Shown here one piece after another: positions 39,647-52,700 of a stretch of DNA of 64,000 bases. Position numbers and translations under genes: made by a program. This DNA is from Augochlora pura. Lineage: Eukaryota; Arthropoda; Insecta; Hymenoptera; Halictidae. The stretch spans positions 11,284,001 through 11,348,000 of the forward strand of contig NC_135773.1 in assembly GCF_028453695.1 (NCBI RefSeq), written 5' to 3'. Position 1 is the stretch's first letter; every line of letters begins with the position of its first letter. A model generated the notes under the pieces. That model made no database searches, was not told where the DNA came from, and saw only the letters and a program-made list of their open reading frames with translations.

Positions 39647-41863
39647 CTTGTACTACAAGACTAAAAAGTACGAATTGGTAGAAATAGACAGGAAAGGATA
39701 CAAATACAGTGCTTATTAGGAATATTGCTTTTATTTTGACAGGAACACCTAGAGTTTACATCCTACGACAGAGATACAATACAATGAGATAGTTAACAAA
39801 ATAATGTGATTGTCGTGTGGGTGTGCAGGAACTGTTTGCGAAAAGAACCGTGAAAAGGACTAGACGACAATTCCGAGGTTCTAGCCCGCTAACGAGGCGA
39901 ACCTCGTTAAAAAATATCCCAGTTTCACCGGCGCGTTCCAAGAGCTTCATTTTATTGTTGCTTCTCGTCTGCTGATTTTTCGTGGCCATCCGTAGAAAAA
40001 CTGGGAATCCGTAATTTGAGGGGAATGCACCCGTTCCCTGCACAGGAGGGTTCTCTAACCTTCTTACAAAGTAGAAAAATGTCGATCTAGCGGGCGAGAG
40101 ATCGCGACGGGTCGCAATGTTGCACATATAAAAATAGTCCTGCCTTTCGAGGCCATGACGGATTCTGGGTTATAGGTTTTCGCGATTACCATGGATGGGT
40201 TTCCAATGCGTAGGGGTTACGGATGCGTTGCGTTGATATCGAGTTTCGTCGGCGACCGAATGTGCGAATCATTGCACGTAAAACTACCCCATCATCGGAG
40301 ATTCTGCGACACAACGAATCTTCTTCGTCTAATCTGCTCTCTAGAACAGGCATAGGCAAAAATTGTCCTAATGAATTGAATATAAAAATTGCCCGAATAA
40401 ATTTATTATATAAATTGTTCTAATAAACTAAATATAAAAATTGTCCTGGAGAGAAATGCTCTCGCTCTTTCCTTGTAATATCGAGTACTTTGAAGTTATC
40501 ATAAGACCGTGCACAATATCGTTGCACTGAAAGCCACTTAAAAAGTGCATCAACAATACGCATTTCTAAAGAAGAAATTCATTGTCTAAAGGCATACTAG
40601 AAACTTAACGAAAAACCTACCCTGTCTTACGAAAAAGTTGCAACACTTTTTAAAACCGCTTCTTTCAAATTGAACGAAATAACTCGAGTTTTTGGAAGAT
40701 GGTAAAGGGCTAGTTTATACGACAATAGCTAATATTTTCTTATTATACTACAGTAATATGGAATCTCAACGAATATAAAACATATTCTTATCCGAGCTTA
40801 CAATGAAAATTTAAGCAATACATTTTGATAATGTCGAAAATCGTAAGAAATGTGATTTTTACAATCTTTGATAGTTTATACCTTGTAAAAATTTCAATCA
40901 ATTTCGATGAAATTCTCAACATACATATATGTTAAATTCCAAGCAATTAAAATCTGAAAGATGTTCGTCGATATTATCTATTAAACTAGTCCCTCTATCA
41001 TTTCGGAGGTTAAATGCATTCAAAAAGGTCCATATTTCGAGGGTGATCGAGCACTTTCACGAACCACCATAATGTATAGATTCTCTCGGTGTGCTTTCGC
41101 TGACGCACGTCAGGGTAAATGCGCCCTCGTCCTCAGACTTATAGCCCTGACGAAGCCATGTAGCTGCAGTGCTGTTGAAGAGTAAGAATAATATTTCGTT
41201 TCGGTACGGAAGTCTCAATGAATAAGATAAATAGTATTCTGTCGCCCTCTGCCAACGTCGCTACCTGACAGTCTCTCCGGCGTCATTTGGCCCAACGTGA
41301 CAGCCCTAGGGGATGCCCTAAACGACGGCCAGAGCAAGGAACGCGTTGCCCGTGTCTGTTCTAGGAAACGGGAGAAGGCGAGATGATTATTGTTACAATA
41401 TACAGGGAATAATTGCTACGACTAAACACGCCCGACACAGGATTAGAAGCCGAAAAGGCTAATCTAACTTGCAGATCCCCGGCTCGCTGCAATTCCAGTT
41501 GTCCTCGATAATTCTTCATGTCTCGTCCAAAGTAACGGACAATGATACAATAAAGTCTACACACACATATACCGACGGAAAGGGGCCATCCCTCCGTCTT
41601 GTACGTTTTTAGGCCGTCCCTACTCGGTTGAACTATGTCCGTTCAACAACCTTATCGATACTCGCGCGATGGAGACCGTCCAGTCTGCGACTAGATCGTG
41701 TTTCATCGAGAAAATAGAACAGAAACCGTTCGAGTGTCTGACAAAAATGGACAACTCTTAATTAAACAATTGTCCACATATTTTAATGACGAAATTATTA
41801 AATTCGCTTTAGAGAAGAATCTTTAAGATGGAATAGAATTAACTGTAAAACATTTCGAAGTTT

Positions 41864-42090
41864 TTAACACTAGAACTACCGAACTCTAAACAAGACTTAT
41901 GAATATTGTTTTATAATGTTGCCAAAATTGAATTTATTTAAACTTCGCACAATGCTTACTCTGATATACGCTTGAATAAAAACGACTATATATAAAAATT
42001 TCTCATGGAAATGTTTTTATAATATCAGGAATTGTAGGAGAAAGGATTGGAAACCAGTTATTTGAATCTGTTTAATAGTTCTAGTGTTAA
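41864..42090. mobile_element. TTAA-bounded MITE, 227 bp (CACTAGAACTA tips)
   Basis: TTAACACTAGAACTACC at the left pairs with TAGTTCTAGTGTTAA at the right. The flanking tetranucleotide is the same as in the CCC-tipped elements but the tip is different, so this is a second family. No coding capacity. Confidence 0.8.
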
Positions 42091-44047
42091 AAAGAACGTT
42101 CACAAAGAATTTTTCTCTACATTTCCGGATCGATTACGAGTACAACACCATAAATGATCATTACGCTTAGTGCCGTGGGAAATCTACATAGAGAATCTAA
42201 TCAAATATTGTAGCAACAGTACTCGACACTGAAATCCATGTTCATCTATTGGGCTGACCAAAAAGTTTTCGTCGCATTTTTCAATGACCTGTGCTTATTA
42301 TACAGTAATGCAGTAATAGACTAAACTCTGTTCAAGTATGTCTATTGTATTGTATGTATTGTCTATTTCGCTTGACAACATTGTATTATCTTTCAATACA
42401 TTTATCCATTTATTCGCAGCGTTTAATCGCATTGAAACGTGTGACAAGAATTCCGGACAAGCCCGATAAATTGGATCGATTGAAAAATAATCGAACTCTT
42501 TTTTTAAATTGTAACATGCATCGTGCTTTTCGCAGTAATGGAATCATTATTATATAATCATCGTTAATCATTCGGGATTCGTAATCGATTCCTAAGGTAA
42601 AACACAATGCTTGATCGCGCGATGTGACGAGTCGAAAACCACGAAGACAGCCCAAACACACCGTGAAGAAAACATCTCGTGACATGTACTCGCTTAATCT
42701 CTAATTATATTACGCGTGTATACAGAACACGATATCGTTAACGCGTCTTACGAAAGTATTGGTGACGACCAGCGTCGCAGTTGGACGAAACCAGCGTCCA
42801 GCGAAACTATAACTACCTCGACGTCCGTAGAATCGATCGTCAAACTGAATTTTCAGTAGAGTAAGCCAATCGGAAAAGTCGAGGGCAAAAGTCGACGCCA
42901 TCAAGTTGATTAACGGTCGTCGAGCCAAAAAAAAAAAGGTAAAACCCGTTTTCCGCCGAATTAGTTCGCAAATCGAATTTAATCGGACAATATCGGAGTC
43001 GATCTTGACACGAATCGTATTCGTCAAGGTTTTACCCGATCAACGTTTCCGCCTTAATTAATGGAGAGCGACGCGTCGCGAGGGTAGAATTAATTATTGG
43101 AAAATTCTTAATACGCGGACCGAGATTCAGAAAGTGTTCGCACACGCGAATGCAGTTTATTAATTTTATTGGTCTTCCGATCGTCTTCCGATATAAATTA
43201 ATGTGCATGTTGGAAAACTAATGAAATTGAATTCTATTTTAACCCGCGTACGAGAACACGTATCCGGATCGTTCGAACTTTAAACAGCACGAATTTTTCC
43301 CTTTAACGTCGCATTTTTATTTCACAAGCCTGTTTTCAAGCAATAATTATGAAACAGTGAAAGTAAATGAAATTGTCACTCTCCTTTTTAAATTTCACCC
43401 GATGATGTGGATTTCATTAAGTACAGAATTTTTGAATATTTTTATAAGTTACACGTGCACAAATACAGAATTCCTAATTATGTTTACGCAACTGCCATCT
43501 TTTGTCCGTGCAAATGTGAATCTCAATATGAACCTCCATCCGCTGGGGGGACACTTCCAAAGAGAATGAAGTGAGCGAGTTGTGAATGAGACAAATACTA
43601 CAAAGGAGATAATTAAAACTTCCTTTCATGGTAATTATTTTTACCGAGTTGCAACGGATCTCTTCGTCGTTTCGCAAACATTCTTTTTCTTGTGATAGAA
43701 TTTTCATTCGTCAGAATTATTAGACTGTAATAAATAATTGAACCACGTGCTAACGAGTCGCCAAAATTATCGTACGACGGATTCCCCGTCCCATTCGTCT
43801 TCGGATCTAATTTCGAGGATTGGCTCACGAACCTTCCGCCGCACGTATTGGTCCGAAATCAGTTTTTCAGGGGACTAACGCCTTGATTTCCTGGCTGTGA
43901 TCATGGCCGTGAGAAATTGAAAAGCACGCCGCCGGTTAATTTGAGATATTCTGACGAGACCTAGTCATGCCAATTAGCCGTAAACGTCTACATAGAGTCG
44001 AGATTGATATTACTAGAATTATGTGATAAATAAAGGAATTTTATTTG

Positions 44048-44368
44048 TTAATGCCTTCTACTATACTACAACAACGGGTCAAACTCGCGATACAAACTTC
44101 ATGCGTAATCTGTTACATATAAATCATTTTTTATGTTGAAACAATTATTATTCTTCTGTCTATTTTTAGTAGTATCCTGTTAAATATGAATGTTATGCCT
44201 TTTTACTGGAAATCGAATTCTCCTCTCTTACCATACATTTTTAAACACTCGCGTAAATGTAGGTACACAATAAATAGGAATTTTCTTCTTCGTTCTTAAG
44301 TGATTATATGAATAAAAAAAAAACGTAATCTTCGCAACTGCGAAGATAATGGCATGGCAAAGGGTTAA
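44048..44368. mobile_element. TTAA-bounded MITE, 321 bp, diverged
   Basis: TTAATGCCTTCTACTAT at the left, with a degenerate ACGGGTCAAACTCGCG dyad, and GCATGGCAAAGGGTTAA at the right. An alternative right end (ATAGCGCAAAGGTTTAA) lies near 44435, suggesting a nested or chimeric copy. Confidence 0.6.
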
Positions 44369-44780
44369 AGAAATGAGTAGAAACTAAAAAGTTCTAATCA
44401 ACGCGACTGTCAAAGTAATTATAGCGCAAAGGTTTAAAGACATTCAAATCGTTTTACAATCAAATCGTGATACCTGAGTGCATGTTTCATACTATTCTTC
44501 GCGAAGCTTCAAAAGAGTACTAGATATTTTGGATCTCATTCTCGATGAAACGACTTTGAACGTGTGACAAATTCGAAGAGTTCTTAATAAATCGATCACA
44601 GACTGAATTTTCAATAACAATCCAGTGGCTCTGGCATCGGCACAGATTCGCAGCGTTCGTTAAAGTCGAATCCAATAGCGTAATCCCTGTACCTACGTCG
44701 TCGGAAGCCACATACGTCGAAGTGTTCGCGATCAATCCGTCACCACCTGTATCCCACCATTGTGACTGCTATTTACTTAC

Positions 44781-44832
44781 CACTGGCGAACCAACCGAAG
44801 GCAAAGCAAATATTATTCGGGGCACCAGACAT
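44781..44832 (-). other. Possible short first coding exon (orphan)
   Basis: On the minus strand an ATG opens MSGAPNNICFAFGWFAS and runs, in a stretch GC-richer than its surroundings, straight into a textbook donor (AGTG|GTAAGT). I could not find a partner exon with the right phase downstream, and I do not recognise the peptide. A chance ATG-to-donor string of 52 bases is quite possible. Confidence 0.2.
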
Positions 44833-46792
44833 GATTGGAAGGGTGAAAGGTTCCCCATTTGCACGTCCGTCGAGTTTCTAGGATGGACCGTGTAGGCCTG
44901 GGTACGTTAAGTGGCCGAGAACATAGACTACCAATATCAATCGAACTGATTAGAGTGGATCAGACGATTACTTTACATTCGTAAACTGAGAATTTTGTGC
45001 CAAATTTCACGAAGTCAATTTTAGAATTTCGTCTCATTGAAATGTCTTTCGTTACTATTTTGGAGAATGATATTTCTTGTGTAGAGATTTTATAGTTTTT
45101 AGTAATTCTTCAAATTATTGGCTGTCTATAATTTTTATGCAGCGTGAAGAAGTTATCGTAATTTTTATTTACTGCAGTTTCTCAGGTAAATATATGGGTC
45201 ACGTTTTCGTTATCTACCTACTTGCGATTACTAGATCGCGGATCTTTATGCAAAATCAAAATTATTTACGTTAATTGCGACACACGGATACTACCGAGAC
45301 ATTTCTTCCCTTTTTCCTTTTTTTAATTATTTTGTTTAGTTGGAAAAAGTGCAGTGTTATATTTTAATTCTTTAAATGTCTTCAATGCTTTGTATTCGAT
45401 CTATCAATTATTCCGATGAATTCCGATGAAAGCGTAACAATTATTGCGGTTTTGTCATGTTTCCGACGCAGTATGAAGGCGCTTTTATTTTATTAAAATT
45501 AGCAAAGCTTCCCAATTACGACACAAAAAATTGGCTCTCAAAAAATGTCGAAACAGTTTCGCGAACGATATCTTCGTCACGCTGCTAAAAATATTTATCG
45601 AATATTGTTCCAATCTTTGAATTATGCACAGTATGTGTTTCACATAAAAGAATATGACGAAACGTTGAAAACACTCGAAACCGTAGTGATTATTACGACC
45701 GACTGAAATGGAAGATCGAATAATGAATTATTAAAATGAAAGTTAACAAGCATATTATACATGTATAATATTCTATTGTGCGCCGATCCGTGATCGCAGA
45801 CCGAATTGTTGGGATCGCTGCGATTCCGTTAAGGAATCTCGAACAATCGGGCAGCTATAATTAAATTTTCACGGTTACTCGGCTGTAAAACGCGAAACGT
45901 TAAGCGTCGGCTTCGCTCGTTTCCTTGAAATTGTGTCAGCTTGCAGATTGCAAACCCTAGTCTTATAGTACTAAGTCAGACTCGCGGCGAAGACCTTGAA
46001 CCGAACTCACCAAGTATGAATGCTATTCATACCTCTTATGTAGGAACGAAAATGAATCTCGCTTTCGGTGATGCTTATGCACGTTTAAAATAACATTAGT
46101 AACAATACTTTTACATTCTTCTTAAAAGTCGAACAATCTTGGGGGACAAAACGAGGAAACTTGGAAACTGTTTCTCGAGTCGCGTTCCCCGAAATAAATT
46201 TTCGGAATCAGTACACTTTTATTCGCAATATTGCTGCTGTTGAAAAAGCGAGGTCACCTGTTTAACGCGCTGACCTTTCGATAATAACCCGTGGAAACGT
46301 AGTTTCGTGTAACAGTAATCTAATATAAAAGGTATACGCGGTGACCAGCGTTTTAGTTGGAAGAATCGAGGCATCGTCGATATCGCACGAGTCATACGAA
46401 CGTCATCGTCATCGTGTTACGCAAGAACGCGGATATGTTTCTAGAAGTATTCACGAGGTTTCGCAACATGTAAAACTTGTAAAAAAAATTCAATGGCGCT
46501 AAAATTATTTTCACCGCAGAAAGCGAATCCCGCTGCGTGCCGTCGCATACAAATGTACCGTGGAACAATAGCATGATCGCCGTTGATCTATCTTCCGTAG
46601 CTTTCAATGGTCAAAGGGTACCTTCGCAAAACGCACTGCAGTCTGCGATAGACCTAGCAGAAACAACACGGGGTGAAAAGGGTCGTAAGGCAAGGGGGCT
46701 ACCGTCCTTTCGGTCTCAGCGCGTGGACGTTCACACCAATCGGGTAGAAAGTCTGATCGATTCGATCGAAGGGCTTTCTAATTGGCCGTCCC

Positions 46793-49700
46793 TTAGAGCA
46801 CGTGCAGATTCTCGCAGCTCTTGCTCTTGCTATCGTTCAAGCACATCTTGTTGAATATCTCGCGTGCCGAGTTCAGGCTGAGGGCCGTCTTGCTACCGTG
46901 CAGCTTCGAGAGCGCCTTTCTTTTGCTGCCCTGTCGTTTCAGCTTCTTATCGCGCGTCTCCCGTAACCGTATCTGCTTGAGAACGCCCACCAGAAGCTCG
47001 TCCACGTTGTGCTGTATACCGCTAGACGTCTCGATGAATTTGCACTCCCTAGACGCAGCGATCTGCTTACCCTCTGCAAAGAAACGCAAAACACGATCAC
47101 GGAAATGGAACCTCCGCTGCGATTCTCGTTCCGCTCGTCGATGCCAGAGCAATTGCGTCTCTTTGACGCGATTCAGAGTCCTTGCTGTGACGGAGAGCGG
47201 CAAGAGACACCGTGAAATCTCGATTGTGAAGTAACGAACTATGGAAGTGTTCTGGAGTCCATATGGAAAACTGGTAGGCCTACGTATTTAATGTCAAACG
47301 GAGAGTTAAGAAGTGATACTGCAGGTACACTTTCAAATTGATGAAATTGTAAAGATTCCTTCATGGGAAAGAATTGAATTTTCTTTGCTCAGCTTCACGT
47401 TGTAATAAAAGTGGAGGAAGGTCCAAATAAATTCCATCTTGTCAGCTTTATAAAGCATTTTAGGTTTTTCAATTTTAGTGATGTACAGGTTTCGGGTCAG
47501 GGATTAAAAAGCCTATGATCGATCACACGAATCGTTATTGAATACGTATTTTTATAATAGTTACATACTAAGCAAATCTTGCAATAGGAGCTGCTTTCGG
47601 AGTAAATCAGCGTGGAAAGCATTGAATAAAAATATGATAGTAGTACTAGGATCGACATCAATCACTGCATTTCAATACGAAGTAGTTAGTTGTAATAATT
47701 CAGCAAAGTAATTACAATTGAATAAAGGTTTACCACTATAACCAAGTATATGTATACTTGGATAACCCCTTACACTGTAATAACGAGTCAGACCCGTGAC
47801 GAACGTTTCGTGCAAGATTCGATAAATACGACTGCCAGTCATTTCTATTAAATCGAAACATAATTTGAATCACCTGTCATCAAGATCTGAGAATGAAAGT
47901 AAACGAGGACAATCGAGTCACAAGAATCATCTCATGATATCAAGGAAATAATTAAGGACGAAACGGTCCTAATCAAAGTAGTTCTGACCTAATAGCGCAA
48001 GGGATTAATTAGTAAGATTGGTAAAGTAACCGAGGCCCCCACTGCATCAGGAAACAGTGATTGATCCGACTGCGGTTTCTTCCAGTCATTTTACGAGAGA
48101 AAGAAGGTTTGCTTAATTGCATCGCAAGCATCTTACCGTTCGGAGAGATTGTGCGACATCTCTCGAGGTCGGACTTGTTGCCAACAACGATAACCGATCG
48201 CTCTTGGGTGTAGTGCTCCCGCCACAGGTAATTCAATATCTCCTCGGCCATCTGGAAGCTCGAGCGAGACACGATGGAATAGACGACGATACAGGCATGC
48301 GGCTCGTACGTCGACAAAGAGTTCTCCACCTGCACACGACGAACACAGTAGCTATACGCGCGTTAGTTTCTTACCGTTGCCCACCGTTCGGATCTTCGAC
48401 GCGCCGTAATGAAAGAACGCGAAGACGGAAACACGAGAATTTCGAACTCGATTTTCTATTCGCAACTAATTTGTATGGGTTCGAGAAGACCATTACCAAG
48501 TAATTACTAAGGGATCCTCGGAAGTGGAGCTCGAGTCTCGGCGGACCTATTATGGTTTCAGCGTCCAGCAGCCCTTTATGAAGTGATAATTAGCCAACGC
48601 TGGCGACACGAGATAATTCGTCGCTAATGGCGGTAACTGACTAATTTTCATCGTTATCATTAATACAGTCGAAAAGACGATCGATGATTTTTTATTCTTT
48701 TTCAAAAAAATTATCTAATTTTTAACTTCAACCCCTCGCAACACGATAATAACTGAGACTTCTTAGTAAACATACTATTTATGTACGTCAAAAGATATTA
48801 ATAACATAGTTAATGTTAATAGATCACTTTATAGTTTAAAGATATTCAAAGAAAACTGGTTGTGCCAATACTTTTTTGACCTACTGTATATTACGTATAA
48901 TGTACAATAGAAGCAGATTTCAATTTACTAGCGGCAACGGTATTTCGCATGGATTTTACATGGTCGGACAAAGTACGAGAAGTTAAGAAAATTTCTGACT
49001 CAACTATAATAGCCGGGCGACTGGTTCTTGCGTGGAGTGATTCTGTATCGGAACAATTTTCTCGGACGTTTTTCAATTTACTGTAAAAACTACGGGCTTG
49101 TCTATATACATATCTTGCCAATCGATGAAAGCTATTAGCGCAAGAACATCGGCAGTCAAGTCACGAAGGATAAAGGAAGTTATTTTCCAGCCACAAAAAC
49201 GTATCAAAGAACAAGCGGGAAAAAGTTAAATAGATTTTGGTGAGATCGAAGTGTCAGTGGAGATATGAAATACCAAACAGTGAATTTTATTGTCGTAACG
49301 GTCGTTTTTAGGCAAACTCCTACACGGACCTGTTGTTACCGGCCGAACATTTCGTACAGCGTGCCGAAGCAAATAGTTTGTTCGATTTCGAGTTACTTTC
49401 GTTGCGTGCGGTTTTTGCTACGTATTCGATTCCACCGCAGTTTCATTTTACGGCAGCCTGTATTATGAACTTTCACCTTTCGGTCTACACCGCGTTACAA
49501 CTAGGCTTGCAGGAGAAAAGTTGCATATTTTTGCCCTACTTACGGTCATTTCCGATTGTGGATGATCGATGAAGACCATTTCCGATTCCTCGCCGTCCAA
49601 CAATATCGAGACCGTTTTCTCGCCGAACTCATCGTCTGCAACAATAAACAATCCTTTGTTAATTTCTCGTCCGCATATTCGGCTGTTTTTGTGCCAACAC

Positions 49701-52700
49701 CGGCGGTTTTTATTTTCTTGTTTACTCTAACGTCGCAATTAATATTGATAAGGTATCTGCATATGAGATATGGAATCCAGTTTATATTTTAGCATTCTCA
49801 ATTACAGTGCAGAGAAATGGACATTTACGCCATAAGAGTTTTCATTTCGTTAAAAAAATTATATGCGAGGTGGGTGTCTGGCGTTCGCACGAATAAAGTT
49901 GCAATTCTCTTAAAAGTACAGAACAGACTTAATAATAAGTATTAATAAACGTACCTAGAAACATAGAATTGATCTTTAGTTATGATACGATAGTAGAAGA
50001 AATGTTACAACAAATATCAGAACGAGAAATATTTTAATTGAAAATGTTCCTGTTGAAAAATTAAATAAATTACTGTCACGGCTGTATCGTTACACAGAGT
50101 TTAATTGCGTTTACAGCGTAAACATCGGAATAATGAGAAACACAAGTATTCTTTGGAAAGTTTACATTTCATAGAGTGAAGAGCGCTTTCTCGTATGAGT
50201 GGCAATTTATCCACATTTATTAACAATCGACGAAAGGTCGACCCGTGAAACATGAAGTGGAAAATGGTTTCTCTCTGACCCTGGGCTGAATTTGTTTACG
50301 CAGACTTTAACAAGTGGATATTAGTACAACTACGGAAACGACAGGCCCTCGCAAATATTTCATCGTTCGCTATGTCGAAAATGGGAAAGGCATTGGGTCA
50401 TTTTATCATAAAAATTCACGGAACCATGATAAATTATGAAATACCGTTCGATTGCGACCCCTACTTGAAACGATGGCACAGAGAGTACAATAAATAATAA
50501 GTAGAGAACATATGAAAATGGATGTAAAAGTTGTAACTATATTTTTTAACATTATACTTTATAAATTTATTCACTCGGATACTGTTATATATTATATTAT
50601 ATTATATTCTTTTACTATATTATATTATATTGCATTGTATTGTATTTTATTGTACTGCATTGTATTGTTTCATATTACATGGTGCGAAAAAGCGTTTCAC
50701 AATTTATTATTTTCCTTGAATTATATTTTGTTTATGTTAAATAAATATTTTAAGGTTCATTACATTATCTAGGAACGTTAATATATCGAACAGTAATATA
50801 AATATTCACGAATAGTGCTTTCAGGTTCTAATAAAATCGATGATCTTACAGCGTTGCTCGGAGCAATGGTGGTGGTTTAATAAACGGGGTCGTGTTAACA
50901 AGCAGATACACTTGCAGCAAAGAGTCTCCGCGTTAACGATCCGCATTGACAGAGCTACACGAAAGTCCCATTACCGTTCAGAGTCCGAACGTCGTCGGTT
51001 CTAGGGAAAACAAAGGGCGGTCCGCTAAAGAAATTGTAAATATGGCTTTCGCCGAGGGATACGCGGCGCTGAACAGCCGATGGCCGGTGTCATTACGTTT
51101 CCAGTCCGGTAAAAAGGAGTCAACATTATACCGTTCTACTCGAGCCGGCCAGGAAAATGTCAACATTACCGTTCTGCTGGATATACGGAGCCTCGAGGCA
51201 AAAGGGAAGATGTTTATTGAATTAGAAAGGGGTGGACGAAAAGAGGATACGATTACGTGGAGAAACAATGGGTCTTTGTTGTTTCACCCTCGCAGAGTAC
51301 GGGTTTTGGAATCCTGCCAGGAGATAAATTAAGTATGGCGAATTTCGATCGCGCGACGGCGAGGTTCTCGCAGTACAATGTCTTTCACGACTACATTGGT
51401 ATTGGCAGAATTATGCAGAATTGTAATTGAATTGCTCAAGGAATCATAATCACAAATTCAATTACATTATAATTCGTAATTCAGATCATTATTGCATTAA
51501 ATTACAGACTTTCAATAACATTTGTAAAATATTAGGTTGGTGCATATGAAATGTCGGATGTTTACGTAAATATATAAAACTGTATATCTTTTTTCAAAAG
51601 CTGTTGATTTAATCAAAATATGCCCTGTTTGCTTTACTACACCCTTTTCAACAAGATATCAATACAGAAATGCCTGTCTTAAGCAAATTCTGATCTCTCG
51701 AATTAATAAACTCTGATATGGAATATTTCATAGTGTCTTCATTTATATATTATTTAGCCCGTAAAAGCTCGAGCAGATTTTGAGCAGTTTTAAGACAGCG
51801 TTGCCATTATACGTTGTTCGGCTGAGGAATGTGACAGCGACCTGTCATAAATAATGTCGGGATTAAGAGAAATAGAAGGAACCCTAGCATGAAAAACGTA
51901 AACACTTGAGTTTTTCTTCTCTGACGTCAGCTCGCCGATAAGACGTTGCCAGTAGCTTCACCCTCGGCGCGTGGCTGTTCCATTACAAACCGCGCGAAGC
52001 ATGTTGAGCAGGTCTGCGCTTGCATTTTACCGTATTTTCGTAACGCTAGAGACCCTTAGCGGACGGCTGGCGGATATATCCGCCCAAAATACTGCGCGCT
52101 CCAATACCCGTCGTCCACAGCGACGCTCGCCCGTCGAGCGCCATAAATCGAAATAAATCTTCTGGTTTATAGTATTTCTATCTTACGCGATAAAGTGCAT
52201 TTTATTAGGTTGATGCATATGAATACTATATACTATTTATCCTGTATGAATACTATATACTATTTAGCCCGTAAAAACTGTCCTAAATGTTTAAAATAGC
52301 GAAAGTCGCTTGGCGAAAGATCTATATTTTATAAAAATTTATATTTTACGTCATTTAATTTCGCAATTGTTTTGTACGACGTATGCGTAGTTTTTTGTGG
52401 GCTAAACAGTATGTAAATGGAGACAGTCTGAAAAATTCCATGCTACAGTTTATTGATCCGAAAAATCAGAATTTCTTGAAGACAGACATCTATGAATTAA
52501 ACTCGCGTTAGGAAAAGTGTATTGAAACAAATGGGGCACATTTTGCTTAAATTAATAGCTTTTGGAAAAAGATATGCAGTTTTATATACTCGCTTAAAAA
52601 TCCGACATTTCATATGCACCAACCTAATAGTTTACAATTATAAAGTAATTCGATTACATTATAATCAACCTTCATTTTGTTTTAATTACAGTGTATTTGA

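Larger units (their letters stand above)
38023..46792. other. Spacer between the VAMP4-like gene and the RGK GTPase gene
   Basis: This 8.8 kb has no gene I can support. The frame at 39756-40127 (minus, 123 aa) is the longest, but shows no familiar motif. The first kilobase upstream of the VAMP4-like start may hold its promoter. MITEs lie at 39463-39646, 41864-42090 and 44048-44368. A lone mariner-like tip (TTGGGCTGACCAAAAAGTTT) lies near 42250. A GAGTCAGACTCG block without clear ends lies near 45974. A possible small coding exon at 44781-44832 is listed separately. 46300-46790 is GC-richer and probably RGK 3' UTR. Confidence 0.5.

Noticed and set aside
39870..39890. GGTTCTAGCCC resembling a Pol III B box / tRNA T-arm
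   Set aside because: No matching A box, no acceptor stem and no cloverleaf could be built around it.
39756..40127. 123-codon minus-strand frame
   Set aside because: Longest frame in the spacer, but no motif, no start context and no splice partners; possibly repeat-derived. Not called as a gene.
42245..42285. TTGGGCTGACCAAAAAGTTTT, mariner-like tip
   Set aside because: No second end, TA-bounded partner or transposase was found; mentioned only within the spacer entry.
50512..50772. 86-codon plus-strand frame rich in Y/I/L
   Set aside because: Created by an AT pentanucleotide microsatellite.
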